This document shows, one piece after another, positions 1 to 10,692 of a DNA stretch of 64,000 bases; positions within the stretch are counted from its first letter, which is position 1; every line of letters starts with the position of its first letter. Made by a program: the position numbers and the translations under genes. The notes below the pieces were generated by a model. The model was not told the origin of the DNA. It was given only the letters and a program-made list of their open reading frames with translations, and ran no database searches. The stretch is from Undaria pinnatifida (Eukaryota > Sar > Phaeophyceae > Laminariales > Alariaceae), in assembly GCA_012845835.1 (NCBI GenBank), contig JABAKD010000029.1, positions 7,998,048 through 8,062,047 of the forward strand. Reading direction: 5' to 3'.

Positions 1-1100
1 AAGAGAAAAAAAAGAAAAAAAAGAATAAAAGAAAGGACGACAGCAAGCCATACTATCTCTTTCGCGCTCCCCCCATTGAACTCAACGAAAACAAACAAAG
101 CAGAAACAACCACTCCTTGTAGAGGGTTCAGGGCTATACTATTTATAGTAGCACACGCTCGCACTGGTACCTTGCCACACGATCTGCCATTTCGTTTCTG
201 CATTAACCTACAACTGTGTATCAGTACGGCTGCTCCCCCCTCCCGCCCTCCCGGTTTCCCTTGGTTGCTGCTCTTGGCGCCCTCTGCTGTGCGGCATTGC
301 CAGCTCTTCTCCGCCTCGCCCCTGTGCCATCTCGTCGTAAAACGGCCCGCCGCGTCGACGATCCCCCGGTGCCGCACTCGGCCATAGCAAAACAGTCTCT
401 ACTCCCAACAGTAAAGGAGAGCTATCCGTGGACCCCTCGGTTGCTTCGAATACCCTGATGTCGTCTACCGACACTGGGCTCAGTTCTTTTCTGGTCGGCC
501 TCATCCGGGGTTTACCCCACCAGCCGTCGTCCCGAACATCAGGCGATCGGTCAATCGCTTATAGCTTGTCCGTTGTACGGCTCCCGCAAAGAGGAGGCGT
601 CGTTTGCGGATCTATGCGGCCGTATTATAGTAGTACTAATAGTGGCTATCGTTCGTATTGCGGGTATTCGTGATTTGTTTCAGAGGCGCGATGAGAGAGC
701 TTGTGAGCGTGTCATCATGCCATCAATACAACATGACGAACCTGAAAAAATGTAAAAACACGAATGGATCCTTTGTTAAAGAAAAACGTCGAATGGCCGA
801 CTTTCTGGCAGGCAGGCGGGCAGGCAGGCCCAAGAGCAACAACGGTCAGGTGGGTACCTTGCCGCTTTTTCGACAGAATGGGTGACATTATCTTTAAATT
901 ATATATATATATATATATATACCGTAACCCTACAACCCTAAGTCAATGAAACTCAACCAACCAACCAATGTAGGGTGAACTCCCTTCGTCTCGAACGAAG
1001 TGTGCGTCAACCATCGTGTCGAAAGAGTGGCAAGCTATACTGAACGTCAGGTAAAAGCATATTTCAATTTGATTTCTTTGTGATACGATAGCATCATTGC
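1..1100. other. Unassigned A/T-rich and mixed sequence
   Basis: No gene is recognised. Short overlapping ORFs on both strands show no protein signature and no exon-like splice pairs. An (AT)n microsatellite lies at about 896-922. A (GGCAGGCGG)-like short repeat lies near 808-830. Confidence 0.5.
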
Positions 1101-1104
1101 AACT

Positions 1105-1640
1105 TTCCGGTTCGAGACGTGGGAGGTTTTACCCACAGCGGCTGTCTAACCAACCTGTGGTCACAAGCCCGTTCCCTTCTCCCCCCCGGTAATCTCCTTC
1201 ATTTTTATTGCAGCTAGGATAACCCCTTCACCACGGGAAAACCGTTTTTGGAGACTATTACATGTACTTGGAATTAGTACAGGAAGGGGATTGAGTTTCT
1301 AACATGGTTGAGCATTCCACCCGATCGTTGATGTCCATCCACCTTCATGTAACACAACAGGTATAATATACATAATCAATGCCACGAGCACTAGACTGCA
1401 CATCGTAAATCGCCTTTTTCTGCCTTCGCCTCAACTTTTTCGGCTCAAAACGTGGGAGGTTTTAACCCTCAGCGGCCTTGTGGACGAAAGCTGTGGTCCA
1501 TGGTCAAAGGCGTCGCCCTTTCCTTTCTCCCGGTGGGTGCTTGCCTTTTTTTTTCGTGAACATGATTCAGCATTCCCATTACTGCTCTTTGATTTTCGCC
1601 GCGTTCTGCCCACTCTCTCGCGTGCACTATTAACAGCAGC
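1105..1640 (-). repeat. Two diverged SINE-related fragments
   Basis: Segments at about 1105-1200 and 1440-1640 share the body of the SINE family seen intact at 10401, 52070, 52930 and 60405. The shared parts are a stretch equivalent to 'ggacaagccgtggtcac', a C-rich 'cccttctcccc' stretch, 'attcagcattccca' and 'gctctcgcg'. The tRNA-like head is not clear in either. They look like old copies; the similarity is by eye. Confidence 0.45.
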
Positions 1641-1934
1641 GACGGAAGAATGCCCAGAAAAATCCTATCTGTACTACACCATAAAACCAAAAACGCCAGC
1701 CTATATTCGAAACTCAGGGAAACCGCCAGAAAGATAACAGTGTATCCATCACCCGTGTATTAGATGCTAGATTGCGAGCAGGTAACCTGTATCGCAAGAA
1801 ATACTACTGTGGACAAGGTTAAAAAAGAAATCCCGAACGAATGAGCATCGTCCAAGTGTATACAGCATATCGCATGCTTGTTTTCCTTTATGTGCATGGT
1901 TGTGTACAGTTACTCGTTCCGGTTCAGTTGGGAG

Positions 1935-2470
1935 CGGTTCGGATCTTGCCAGTTCAAAATCTTTCGGTTCGGTTCGATCGAGCCAAATCGCACCATTCTG
2001 GAGTTGCAGGTCCCGGACCGAACCGAACCGAGACGAACCGAACCGAGCCGAGCTGAGCCGAGCACAAGAAAATAACCTAACTGAACCGAACCGAACCGAA
2101 CCGAACCGAACCGAACCGAACCGAACCGAACCGAACCGAACCGAACCGAACCGAACCGAACCGAACCGAACCAAACTGAACCAAACCGAACCGAACCGAA
2201 CCGAGGCGTACGGAACCGAGCCGAGCCGAGACGATTCGAGTCGAGCCGAGCAACAAAACCGAACCAAACCGAACTGAACCGAAGCGTACCGAACCTAGCC
2301 AAACCAAACCCAATCAAACCAAACCAAACCGACCCGACCCGAACCAAACCGAACCGAACCGAACCGAACCGAACCGAACCGAACCGAACCGAACCGGACC
2401 GAACCGAACCGAACCGAACTGAACCCAAGTACTTTGAAATGGCAAGGTCCAAACCGATCCGATCCGCAAG
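1935..2470. repeat. (CCGAA)n pentanucleotide array with inverted flanks
   Basis: Long runs of CCGAA at about 2083-2171 and 2337-2417 are joined by degenerate units. The left flank (about 1940-1980, 'cttgccagttcaaaatcttt') is the inverted, slightly diverged copy of the right flank (about 2428-2455, 'aagtactttgaaatggcaag'). The array therefore sits inside an inverted-repeat unit rather than being a free microsatellite. All six frames stay open through the array only because of the pentamer, so the Arg/Phe/Gly/Ser-rich ORFs here are not genes. Confidence 0.75.
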
Positions 2471-3740
2471 ATTTAGGAATGTGCAAGGCGAAACCACCGC
2501 ACCGTGGTTCCGTTGACAACCAACCATGGTCAGAAACAAACCATCCTACTCTTCAACTTGCCCACGAGTTGCAACCAACGTGCCGTAAATGACGCCATAG
2601 CCCATAACAGCAGCACAATACGTACCCGTAGCTCGTTCGTACGTAGCACGAACCCTACGGTCTACCTAACCAACACCACCCAGAAAGAAACAAAACCAAC
2701 GAACTTCAAGTGACCTCTACGTCAGGCAGGCCCGAGAACGCCAGAGTAAAACGAAAAGATAGTGATAATTTGATGTCGCGATACCATTGAGAAAAAGGGG
2801 GAAAAAAAAAGGGTAACGGCCAAAAACAGGTACACCCTTGGGCCTATTGATTCCAATAAAAGGTACACGATCTGGATACACGAGTAAAACACACTTCAGC
2901 AGCGGCGAAGCAAACATTATTACCCAAACTTGGCCGGTACGTTCCCTGTGCGACGTAGACGCCAAAGCCACCCACATCTTCCCCCCTTCCCCGCCTCCCC
3001 CGTCATCTCTCGTTTTCCTTTATCGGTCGAGGCCATTGAGCACTATGTATGTGCGTGCATGGTGAGTCGGGGTGGCGGTCGGTCAGGGCTAGGGCTAAGT
3101 TGGGGTTAGGGTTAGGGTTAGGGTTCATTGAAGTTGGGAGGGGGGTCGTCCAACGTGTTAATCACAACACGAAAAAGTCATGGCCAACCGTATGTGTTCA
3201 TCGTTTCTACGAATTCGTACATACGTCAATTTTGTGCCGTTGACCCCGATTAGCACACGATCATAACGCAGGCAAACTCAGGGCCAACGCTAGGTAGCAT
3301 AGCCCCTCCGTTTAGGAGCAAAATCCCGTAGCGGTTAAAACCGATGCCGGCTATTTCGGTGCCCATATGGGATAGTGCCTCAAAAACCCGACGTAAAGAA
3401 CGGCAATACCTGTTAGACACGTTGCACTGCGAACACGCTCCGCTCTGCCTGGAACGTCACCGACGACAGCAAATCGTACAACACACGAGAAGACACACCT
3501 CCTGCGATTATCTTTCACACTCGATTTTCTCCACAACAAAAGGGGGGGCGCACACAACCACACAACAACGAAAACGCGGGAGTTGGAATGATCCCGTTGA
3601 GATCATTTCGAAGAGGCATCGCTCTGCGTTTGCGCTTCCCCCGTTAGAGAAAATGAAAAAATTGCCTCGGAAATTGGTCGAAGGGGGTGTGTTTTCTTGC
3701 GTGTTATGCTTATGTGTGCGGTGCATTACACCTAATTAAG
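2471..3740. other. Unassigned sequence
   Basis: No convincing coding sequence. It contains an interstitial telomere-like tract (listed separately). ORFs on both strands are short and lack motifs. Confidence 0.4.
3084..3126. repeat. Interstitial TTAGGG-type tract
   Basis: The units agggct, agggctaag, ttgggg and three to four exact TTAGGG units follow each other. This resembles telomeric repeat, but it is short and internal. Confidence 0.7.
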
Positions 3741-3964
3741 CAAGGGATTTCACGGGCCATGATACAATCCACGGGTCGGGTCGGGAGGTTAAAAACAATT
3801 CGCGGGTCGAGTCGGGTCGGGTCAGGAGGCGTCCGAAATCTCACGGGTCGGGTCGGGTCGGATCGGATCGAGTCAGGTTTATTTTTTAAATCTCACGGGT
3901 CGGGTCGGGCCGGGTCGGGTCGGGTCAACCCGCGAGAAGCGATCCATCCCGTGAAAAAGCCCTG
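3741..3964. mobile_element. hAT-like MITE with a (GGGTC)n core
   Basis: The left end reads CAAGGGATTTCACGGG and the inverted right end reads CAGGGCTTTTTCACGGG. An 8-bp flanking pair, taattaag (3733-3740) and caattcag (3965-3972), matches at 6 of 8 positions. This fits the 8-bp target duplication and CAGGG-type ends known for hAT elements. The interior is almost entirely cgggtcgggt repeats with three 'ctcacgggtcgggt' restarts. There is no coding capacity, so it is non-autonomous. Confidence 0.65.
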
Positions 3965-3972
3965 CAATTCAG

Positions 3973-5210
3973 TGCTGGTAAGACGACAATGCGTGTGACT
4001 GATGCGTCTCATGCGCACATTTTGAGCAAATATCGGCGTGGTAGGGAGCACAAGGTAGAATAAAATGACATGTCTTTATTTTCATGGGATGCCACCGTAA
4101 AATATACTTGAAGCAAAATAGCAGCAAATATTCACCTTTTAGGGATGAACACTTGCAGCTTAATCGGCAAAAACCGAGCATTTGTCAAAGAGGTGGCATG
4201 CTCGGCTAAAAAAAAAACACGAGAAATCTAAAAAATAACTGCCTACCATGCATATGATAGAAAAGTATAGTGGAAACTACAGTAATAAATTTATAAAATA
4301 GATGTGATGTTAGATCTAGATCAAAATTCCCCGCCTAAAGTAAAAATATCAACACTTACCATTACAGTGAACAAAAAATAGGACCCCTCCTAATAAAAAC
4401 TCACCCATACAACAGTATATTACAAGTACCAACAACGCAGCTTGCAAAGACGAGTATTGACCCGACATTCGTCGAACTCACGGCTGGCGTCCTTGAAATA
4501 ATATTATCAAATCGGGACCTACAAGTATTCATACGTAAATCAGAGTAGACGAGTAGACAGATTAGATGTACCCCTGGGAGGTCATCGCCTTGAAACAGGT
4601 ATGATATGCTTTTCGCGGATGGCAAGTGCTCATGGAATGTGTTTTTGACTTGGACCCCCGAGTGTACCTTGTTTCGGACTCAAAGTGACGAGGTGTACCT
4701 TTTTCGGACCATATCCCGCAAAATACCGCTGACCTTATAATTGTTTGGGTTCGAAGATATTCTGTACCTGGTACTACTATGTACATGACAATATGTGATG
4801 TGGAGGTCAAACAGCTCCTGTCCTCTCTCCCTCTCACGCTACCATGGTGTGCACACCGGTGTGGATAGTATAGGATGTGCTTACCTGCTTGAACGACTAC
4901 CGGTACAATAAATAAACTGTTCTTTTTCGTTTACGACATAAAATTTAGCATCAAGTGTGGTAAGTCTCAATTATCCGCGCATATCAATCATGTCATGTAC
5001 TCCGGGGTACTATATTTCAGTACCAGGCACATGGGGCACACCTGATGCTGTGTATAGACTGGTGCGATATATCTGTGGTACCCGGTATATCTGCGGTGTT
5101 ATTCCTGCTATCATACGAATCGGTACCTGTGTATGTCTGTGTGATCTCGTACATCTTGTTGGTGTACCGCAATGGGCGGGAAATCGACCAGCATAAAAGC
5201 TGAAAAGTGG
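3973..5210. other. Unassigned sequence with one hairpin-family arm
   Basis: No gene is recognised. Positions 4437-4505 carry one arm of the 'gcaaagatgagtatcgac' / 'gtcgaactcac' hairpin family (full copy at 14397-14573). The rest is A/T-rich or mixed sequence with TACCTGGTA-type palindromes near 4770 and 5025. Confidence 0.4.
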
Positions 5211-5214
5211 GAAC

Positions 5215-5340
5215 ACTGAACCCAATGTGCAATAAACATGAAGGCGCGTACCGTGGGGGAAAAGGGAAGTCACATGCGACCACGGCTTGGCTGGCTTGCC
5301 CAGAATGTCTCCTAGGGTAAAACCTTTTGTGTACCAATTC
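5215..5340 (+). repeat. SINE-related fragment, opposite orientation
   Basis: The reverse complement resembles the SINE body: ggttttaccct, then gacaagccgtggtca-like sequence, a C-rich stretch, and a cattgggttcag-like stretch. It lies antisense to the 5880-6180 copy. Diverged and without a tRNA-like head. Confidence 0.4.
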
Positions 5341-5879
5341 AGCTGCAGAGTAAAAGCGATGATAAAAACAAAAAAAGGGATATGAGGGATGGAGGAAGGA
5401 AAAGGGAAACTACGTAGTAGAACCCAGGGGGAGAAAGTGATGTCAGCGCAGCATTGACCATAAGAAGAAACCCGGGCTGCAGGCTTGGACTCTATGGGGC
5501 GTATCCTGATTATCATGCATCATGCAAGCACTAATGTATCACGCATGGAGATCTCCGGCACGAGCGGGGATGGTCATAACACATGAAATGTGAGGAAGGA
5601 TGGTCATAATGCATGAAATATGAGGATGCTTGGATGCTACTCGCAACCTACCAACGCTGCGCCCACACACACGCCTCACATCTCACACCATATACCTCAA
5701 AGTTGCCGCACCTACAACATCCAACTCGAATTCCAAGTACTTTTTCACCTAAACGTGGGTGCAGTTCTACAGTGCTGCAGACTGCATCTCTAAAGTTGCC
5801 ATATTTGTCGTCGTTTTCCTTGAGTCCCAGATTGACATCTAGCATAGCACCAGCGCTTTACTCTCCAACTCAAATCGTC

Positions 5880-6180
5880 ATAGGCTTTACCCTCAGCAAT
5901 ATTGTGGACAAGCGGTGGTCACGGGTGTCCTCCCTTCTCCCTCTCGGCACGTGCCTTCATTTGTTGGTGTTGTGCGTAGGGTTCAGGGCTCCCATTTCTC
6001 AGCTATTTTTGCTCGTCGTTTGTATCGAACATTGCTAACCCACGCTCTCGCGCTTTCCGCTCGTCACTTTTTACGCCAACAAAAAATGTCCAAGGGCACG
6101 AGAAGGCACTAGCTGACACTTGAACCCACGACCTTGACGGTTGCAGGAGCGAGCTTCACCTACCACGTTAGCATGTAGGG
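5880..6180 (-). repeat. tRNA-headed SINE, diverged copy
   Basis: The body matches the SINE family (gtggacaagcggtggtcacgg, cccttctccctc, agggttcagg, cgctctcgcgctttccg). At the right, the reverse strand reads as a tRNA-like head: a 'tgctaacgtggtagg' A-box-like stretch and 'gtgggttcaagt' as a B-box-like stretch. The head differs from that of the four well-conserved copies, so this may be a sister subfamily with another tRNA head. Confidence 0.55.
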
Positions 6181-6510
6181 GCGAGGTTCAACTACTAGTC
6201 CATCGGGGGCGCCGACCATAGGAGCAGAGTACACGAAAAATAGCAGCATTATTCATAGTCCGTGTCCATATTGCTGTACCGAGTTTTCTTTTTTGTTACA
6301 ATATATTAGATGTTCGTAGTATTGCTAAAATAGATGGAGGTCCACCAACACATTGTTAATGTTGGTTCTTGTTTGAGTGTGCTCGTGTGGCGGTTACAAA
6401 CCCTTTCTGGGCTCGAGAGGGAAAAAATGACGAATAAAACTGATGATTGAAGGATCAGCCACACCAATCGACGCGGGCTGCTATGGTGAGGGGGCGACGC
6501 GTTGTATGTC

Positions 6511-6540
6511 TAGCCCTAGCCCTAGCCCTAACCCTAACCC
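6511..6540. repeat. Interstitial CCCTAA tract
   Basis: Five consecutive ccctag/ccctaa units, the complement orientation of the tract at 3084. Confidence 0.75.
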
Positions 6541-6973
6541 AAGGAGTCCCACCATACGCGCAAAGCACGAACTACCGTATAATGATATTTTTGTTGCGCG
6601 CACACAATGATAAGAAGACCGCATGCACAGTAAAACTGACGATGACAAGATCACCTGCACCAAGCCATGCTGGCTGCTTTGGTCAGGGAGCGATGCTTTT
6701 CGTGTCGAACCCCGATGCAGGGAGATGCAGGGCACGCGTGTAGCATGCACTATCGTACGTTGCGCACTCACACTGTGCTAAAGATCGCACTTCTCACTCA
6801 GCATTTGTTGTTACAATATCGCTGTGTACGTGGATTCCAACAGAGTTGACTCCTTGGGGACCTGGCCATAGCAACCGAAAACAAGCGGTCGCTCCTCATG
6901 TGCAGGAGCAGCCTGCACACAAGCTGTGCAGGTCGTTGGCAGATCAATTTCAACCTTGCACTGTGGCGTAGAC

Positions 6974-7017
6974 CAACCCTAACCCTCACCCTAACCCTCA
7001 AACCCTAACCCTAACCC
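6974..7017. repeat. Interstitial CCCTAA tract
   Basis: About seven ccctaa/ccctca units in a row, 430 bases from the tract at 6511 and in the same orientation. Confidence 0.75.
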
Positions 7018-8216
7018 TTTGGGGGCTCGAGGTTGCCAGGGGCACTCACGCGGCTCGTGTTTTGGTGGCGTTTTGTGAAAAAAAAAAAACTGAAAGGCCA
7101 GCCTCGACCAGTAAGACCAACGAACTGCCAATGACCTGCACAGTTTGTGTGCAGGCCGCTCCTGCACAAAGGGCGCGTCTGAAAAGCGACATTATCAAGT
7201 GCGGTATTATCACGCTGCTATTTAATAGGAAAAGCGTGGAGAAGTACAAGCACCATTATGCTGCCTGCGAGCGTGGCAGTGCGTCTACTGATTATGTTGC
7301 ATGTCGCGCACACACCCTACCCCTTACCCCTCAAGCCCGAGCTGCTTCATATGGCCAATGCTGCTACCCGGTATTACAATGCTGTAATCGTCGCTTTTCT
7401 TCGACGCGATTGTGTTCACCTCTTTTAAGTCTGAAACGAGAAGAGAGTGCTCGTATCATAGCATGATACGACCTAGAATACACACATACGTGAATCGAAC
7501 CGATACGTGTCGGCTTCTTTTTCGTCAGGTAAGTTGAAGTTATGACGATGGTAGGTAGTCATAGTTGAGGGCGGTGCATCGCGCATCACAAGTAACGCGC
7601 GGTCGTTCACAAAAGAAAACGGTTTTTCAGACGCGCCAAAGCGTTAAAAATTTCGAAGCACGAAGTTAATCAATTGTAGGTTATCGTGCCCGTCACCTCT
7701 GTGCTTGTGTTGCAAGTTGGGTGTTGTTTGAGTTGCGTTGTAGGTATTCATCGTACATATTAATAGTTACATTTTTTGTACTCCGCAAAAAAAAACTCCT
7801 GCGTACCGGCTGCGTTGCGTGTGTGCGTGTGGCCTTCTTTTCGCACACTGCCTGATACCTGGTACCTCGGGTACCTTTTGGATCTTCCTAGGGCTCCGCA
7901 CCTTTGTGTGACCACGGACTCTAGATTTTTTACAAGAAGAGTTAGTGGGAGACAACAACAACAACAACCTGGTACCTGGTTCGCACCAGTGCTTTTGCTG
8001 CACAGGACCATTACTAATAGCATGAAACCGGACACAATACAGCATACGACTTGCAGCATACTACTACGGCAAACCTGCGAACCTGTTATGTCTACAAGTA
8101 CAGTTGTACCTGGTATGTACGAAAAATACGCGACATTGCCGACTTCCACGTTTCGGGGACGAACTACTTCAAGTTAGACTTGGGTACATTCGGAAGCAAA
8201 AATTAGGGGGGACACG
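7018..8216. other. Unassigned; possible 3' flank of the small minus-strand gene
   Basis: No gene is recognised. The stretch contains several ACCTGGTACC-type palindromes (near 7855, 7968 and 8107) and a short (CAA)n run near 7955. The interval 7700-8216 follows the stop codon of the proposed minus-strand gene and may hold its 3' untranslated region. Confidence 0.35.
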
Positions 8217-8332
8217 CTAATTAATTTTGGGCCTCAGGTTCAACTTCTTAGGTGTGGCAAGGGCGTAAATGATAAAATGATGTTCCCATAACTCGTTGCT
8301 CAATAAGTATTCTGTCCTCGCGCGCTGCTGTG
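8217..8332 (-). CDS. Small gene terminal exon
   Basis: The acceptor is gcttgcaacag|CA, preceded by a pyrimidine-rich stretch. Two bases complete the codon split from exon 3, followed by 37 codons and TAG. The segment reads QQRARTEYLL ... LATPKKLNLRPKIN. Confidence 0.4.
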
Positions 8333-9508
8333 CTGTTGCAAGCACAGCGTAGCGGAACCAGCAATACAGGTTATGGTACTGGTGTTGAAGGAGTGGAGCA
8401 GCACCAACCAGCAGCGAAAATGGACCCAGGTCCCTGGTAGTAGACAAGACACAGCGAGGCAATTTTATTGTTCGGTACCATACCCGGCGAATGGCGGTGG
8501 ACAGCGTACCAAAACAAAACCAAAAACACCACAGATCCACACAACTAAGCTTGGTGTAGCACCGCATGTCGATCAAATCAAGTATCGATATGGGCGGAAA
8601 TATAATGAACTTTGAGATATTGCAACGTAATTAATACAACAATGCAACGTCACCTATAGTTCCATCCACAGTGGTATCCTACGAAGCATTTTTCCTTGCG
8701 TTTTTCCATCTTGTCAACGGCGGGGGTTCAAGTTTCTGTCTCACCCGTCTCGATGGGATAAAAAAACAGCTGATAGAAACGGTGAAGGATAGCCTCGCGG
8801 TCACGGTACTTGAACCTCTTCTTCTGGCGTGCAACACAGGGACGCGTGCCGGGCCTTCTTCTAGGATAGTGAAGATACATACCTGGTACCTTGCGCACGT
8901 ACGCATCCTTTTTTGCTTCCTGACTACTACGATGGGCTCTGGGCCCTGGGCTCCGGGACTTTGTCTCAAAATAACTTGTCGTGTTCACATGCTCGGATTT
9001 GAGATCATGGACGGATAACCCTCGGGGTCGGTATTTTTTATACTAAAAAAACAGACAAAAAAAGGGCGGGCAGAGTATCTGGCAGATATTCGATTGGTCA
9101 CCTACTACCTGGAACCGACGATCGGTATGTACGAATTTATATATTCGTTCCGTATGGACTGGGCAGGGTATCAACCACTAGACACGACCTGCCAGCCTGA
9201 GCGTGCAGCAAGTCACAGCTCGGTCTAGCGCTGATCGTGGTGTGCTGTCTAGGCGGCTGTGCTTCATACATGGGCAGAGATGGTGCAGACTGCATTCTGT
9301 TGTTCGCTACTCGTATGCTCTTGCAGACGAAGAACGCAAAACCCACATATTGTTTTCAAACCATGAAACGCAAAGACTTGACAGAAGTATTGGCCAACAG
9401 CAATTCTGCCTCGTGATACCCGAGGGTGGGATGACGCTCTTTGTCGCTGCTCTCGCCCGAGCGCATGTTCTTCGCTCCTAGGGTGCGTTTGTAGAGCGCC
9501 TGAGTTAC

Positions 9509-9545
<37 letters not shown>

Positions 9546-9781
9546 CCTGCACTCGGCGAGGCAATGCTCTTCTATCATCCAGCTTATTGTTTTCTCCTAT
9601 CATATCAAGCCAAGTGCTTTTTATCTTCTCATCACACATATCTGTACCAGACTAAAAATAGCACACATATCAAGCATACCTCCGGTTTGGCGTCTTTAAT
9701 CACGATGTCAGCGGCATCGACCTCCACTGGCGCCTCCCGTTCGCTCACGGGCACCTGCTCCGAAGACGACGTGCACCCCAT
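8217..9781 (-). CDS. Proposed small four-exon gene; N-myristoylation-type start
   Basis: Four exons on the minus strand join with matching phases: 9680-9781, 9383-9499, 8745-8823 and 8217-8332, giving about 137 residues ending in a stop at 8217-8219. The start MGCTSSS fits the N-myristoylation consensus (Gly2, Ser6) with Cys3 available for palmitoylation, so membrane attachment is inferred. The N-terminal 34 residues are acidic. The middle is basic (YKRTLGAKNMR, KKRFKYRDRE). The C-terminus contains two aromatic stretches (LHRFYQLFFYP, LWEHHFIIYAL) and ends basic (LRPKIN). Donors are gtatgc, gtcaag (weak) and gtgaga; acceptors follow pyrimidine-rich tracts. I do not recognise the family. The weakest point is the donor of exon 2; an alternative gtatca donor lies inside that exon but breaks the phase. 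Confidence 0.45.
8745..8823 (-). CDS. Small gene exon 3
   Basis: The acceptor is gttgcacgccag|AAG. There are 26 codons plus one base, starting KKRFKYRDRE and ending YPIET, with a strong donor gtgaga. Basic then aromatic. An overlapping frame (Ser/Thr-rich) is open but looks less protein-like. Confidence 0.4.
9383..9499 (-). CDS. Small gene exon 2
   Basis: The acceptor is ctcag|GCG after the CTG run. There are 39 codons starting ALYKRTLGAKNM and ending in ANTS, phase 0 in and 0 out. The donor gtcaag is non-optimal. The frame meets a stop 8 codons beyond the donor, so a splice is needed. Confidence 0.35.
9513..9547. repeat. (CAG)n / (CTG)n run next to a splice acceptor
   Basis: About twelve AGC triplets. 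On the minus strand this is a CTG run ending 14 bases before the proposed acceptor 'gtaactcag', so it would act as the pyrimidine-bearing tract of that intron. Confidence 0.8.
9680..9781 (-). CDS. Small gene exon 1
   Basis: ATG at 9781-9779 opens 34 codons beginning MGCTSSSEQ and ending KDAKPE. A consensus donor (GAG|gtatgc) follows and the phase is 0. The composition (acidic, Ser/Glu/Val) is ordinary protein. The opposite strand also has a short ORF here (Ser/Thr-rich), which I consider the shadow. Confidence 0.5.
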
Positions 9782-9910
9782 AGTGTGTCTCTCGAACAAC
9801 TCCCGGTACTAGTGCGGTGTTGTGCTGTGCTGTGTAGGTTGATGTGTGGGTGGGTACCGAAGTATAGGGTGGGTTTGTGTTTGATCAAAAATATTTCGAA
9901 TACGTAAAAT

Positions 9911-9958
9911 GTGAGTTCGACCAGTTGAGTGATCAATACTCAGCTTTGTAAAACTGTG
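9911..9958. repeat. Hairpin-family arm
   Basis: Reads gtgagttcgaccagttgag ... atactcagctttgtaaa, one arm of the family whose full copy is at 14397-14573. Confidence 0.55.
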
Positions 9959-10400
9959 TTCTCGTGTATTCTATTTTGTTTACGAGCAGTTTTCTCGCCT
10001 CTACGTTTTTCTTTGCATTTTGATGCCGGTTGCAGAATTATTTTTTTTCGCCATGAAAAATCGCTGGAAATCTCCAAAATGCACAATGAGAACTTGAAAA
10101 CGGAAAACACGTACAGGCGTGCGAGTATCGAAAAATAAAAATAAAAACAAAAGTGAATTCCGTTGGTCGTTCAACGCGTCATTTCACTGCTCTGCCACGA
10201 TCCATACTCACTGCACTCGCATTTTACTTCGGGCATTTCGGCCAGCGGCGATCTGTCTTCTTCTCCCTCTCTCCCGTCTCCCACGTCATGTACCTACGGT
10301 GCCATACATCCCTAGGACTCACACCGGTATAATATAGTCTCCCGCCCCCTCGCTCGTATCCACCACCTACCTGTTGTTGGCATTTTTTTTTTTTTTTCTC

Positions 10401-10692
10401 ACACATCTACTTTCCAGCTTCTGGACAAGCCGTGGTCACAGGTGTCGTCCCTTCTTCCCCCGGTTCTTGCCTTCATTTTTTATCGCGCATAGGGTTCAGC
10501 AATCCCACTGCTCGTCGATTTTTCATCGAGTGTTGCTAACGCACGCTCTCGTGCATTCCGCAAGTCAAATTGTGCACAAGAAAGGTTCCAACGAATTTAT
10601 TTATTATACGAGTATGCACTCGGCGGGGCTCGAACTCCCGAAACTGACCTATACCAGGCTCGAGGATAACCTGATACGCCACCGGGGCGACC
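10401..10692 (-). repeat. tRNA-derived SINE, copy A
   Basis: About 290 bases, well conserved with the copies at 52070, 52930 and 60405. Read on the minus strand, the head is 'ggtcgccccggtggcgtatc' followed by ctcgagcctgg and 'gggagttcgagccccg'. These give a tRNA-like A box (tggcgtatcagg type) and B box (gttcgag-ccc). The body ends in 'ccagaagctggaaag' and then an A-rich tail (the T-run at 10384-10397). This is the expected Pol III SINE layout. Confidence 0.8.

Noticed and set aside
1767-2539. Long Arg/Phe/Gly/Ser- and Thr/Glu/Pro-rich ORFs on both strands
   Set aside because: They read straight through a CCGAA pentamer array, which is open in all frames.
5010-5516. 168-codon minus-strand ORF as a membrane protein gene
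   Set aside because: Its middle overlaps a SINE-related fragment and it has no recognised domain.
3084-7017. Proximity to a chromosome end because of TTAGGG tracts
   Set aside because: The tracts are short, internal, in both orientations, and similar ones occur at 53-57 kb inside a gene.
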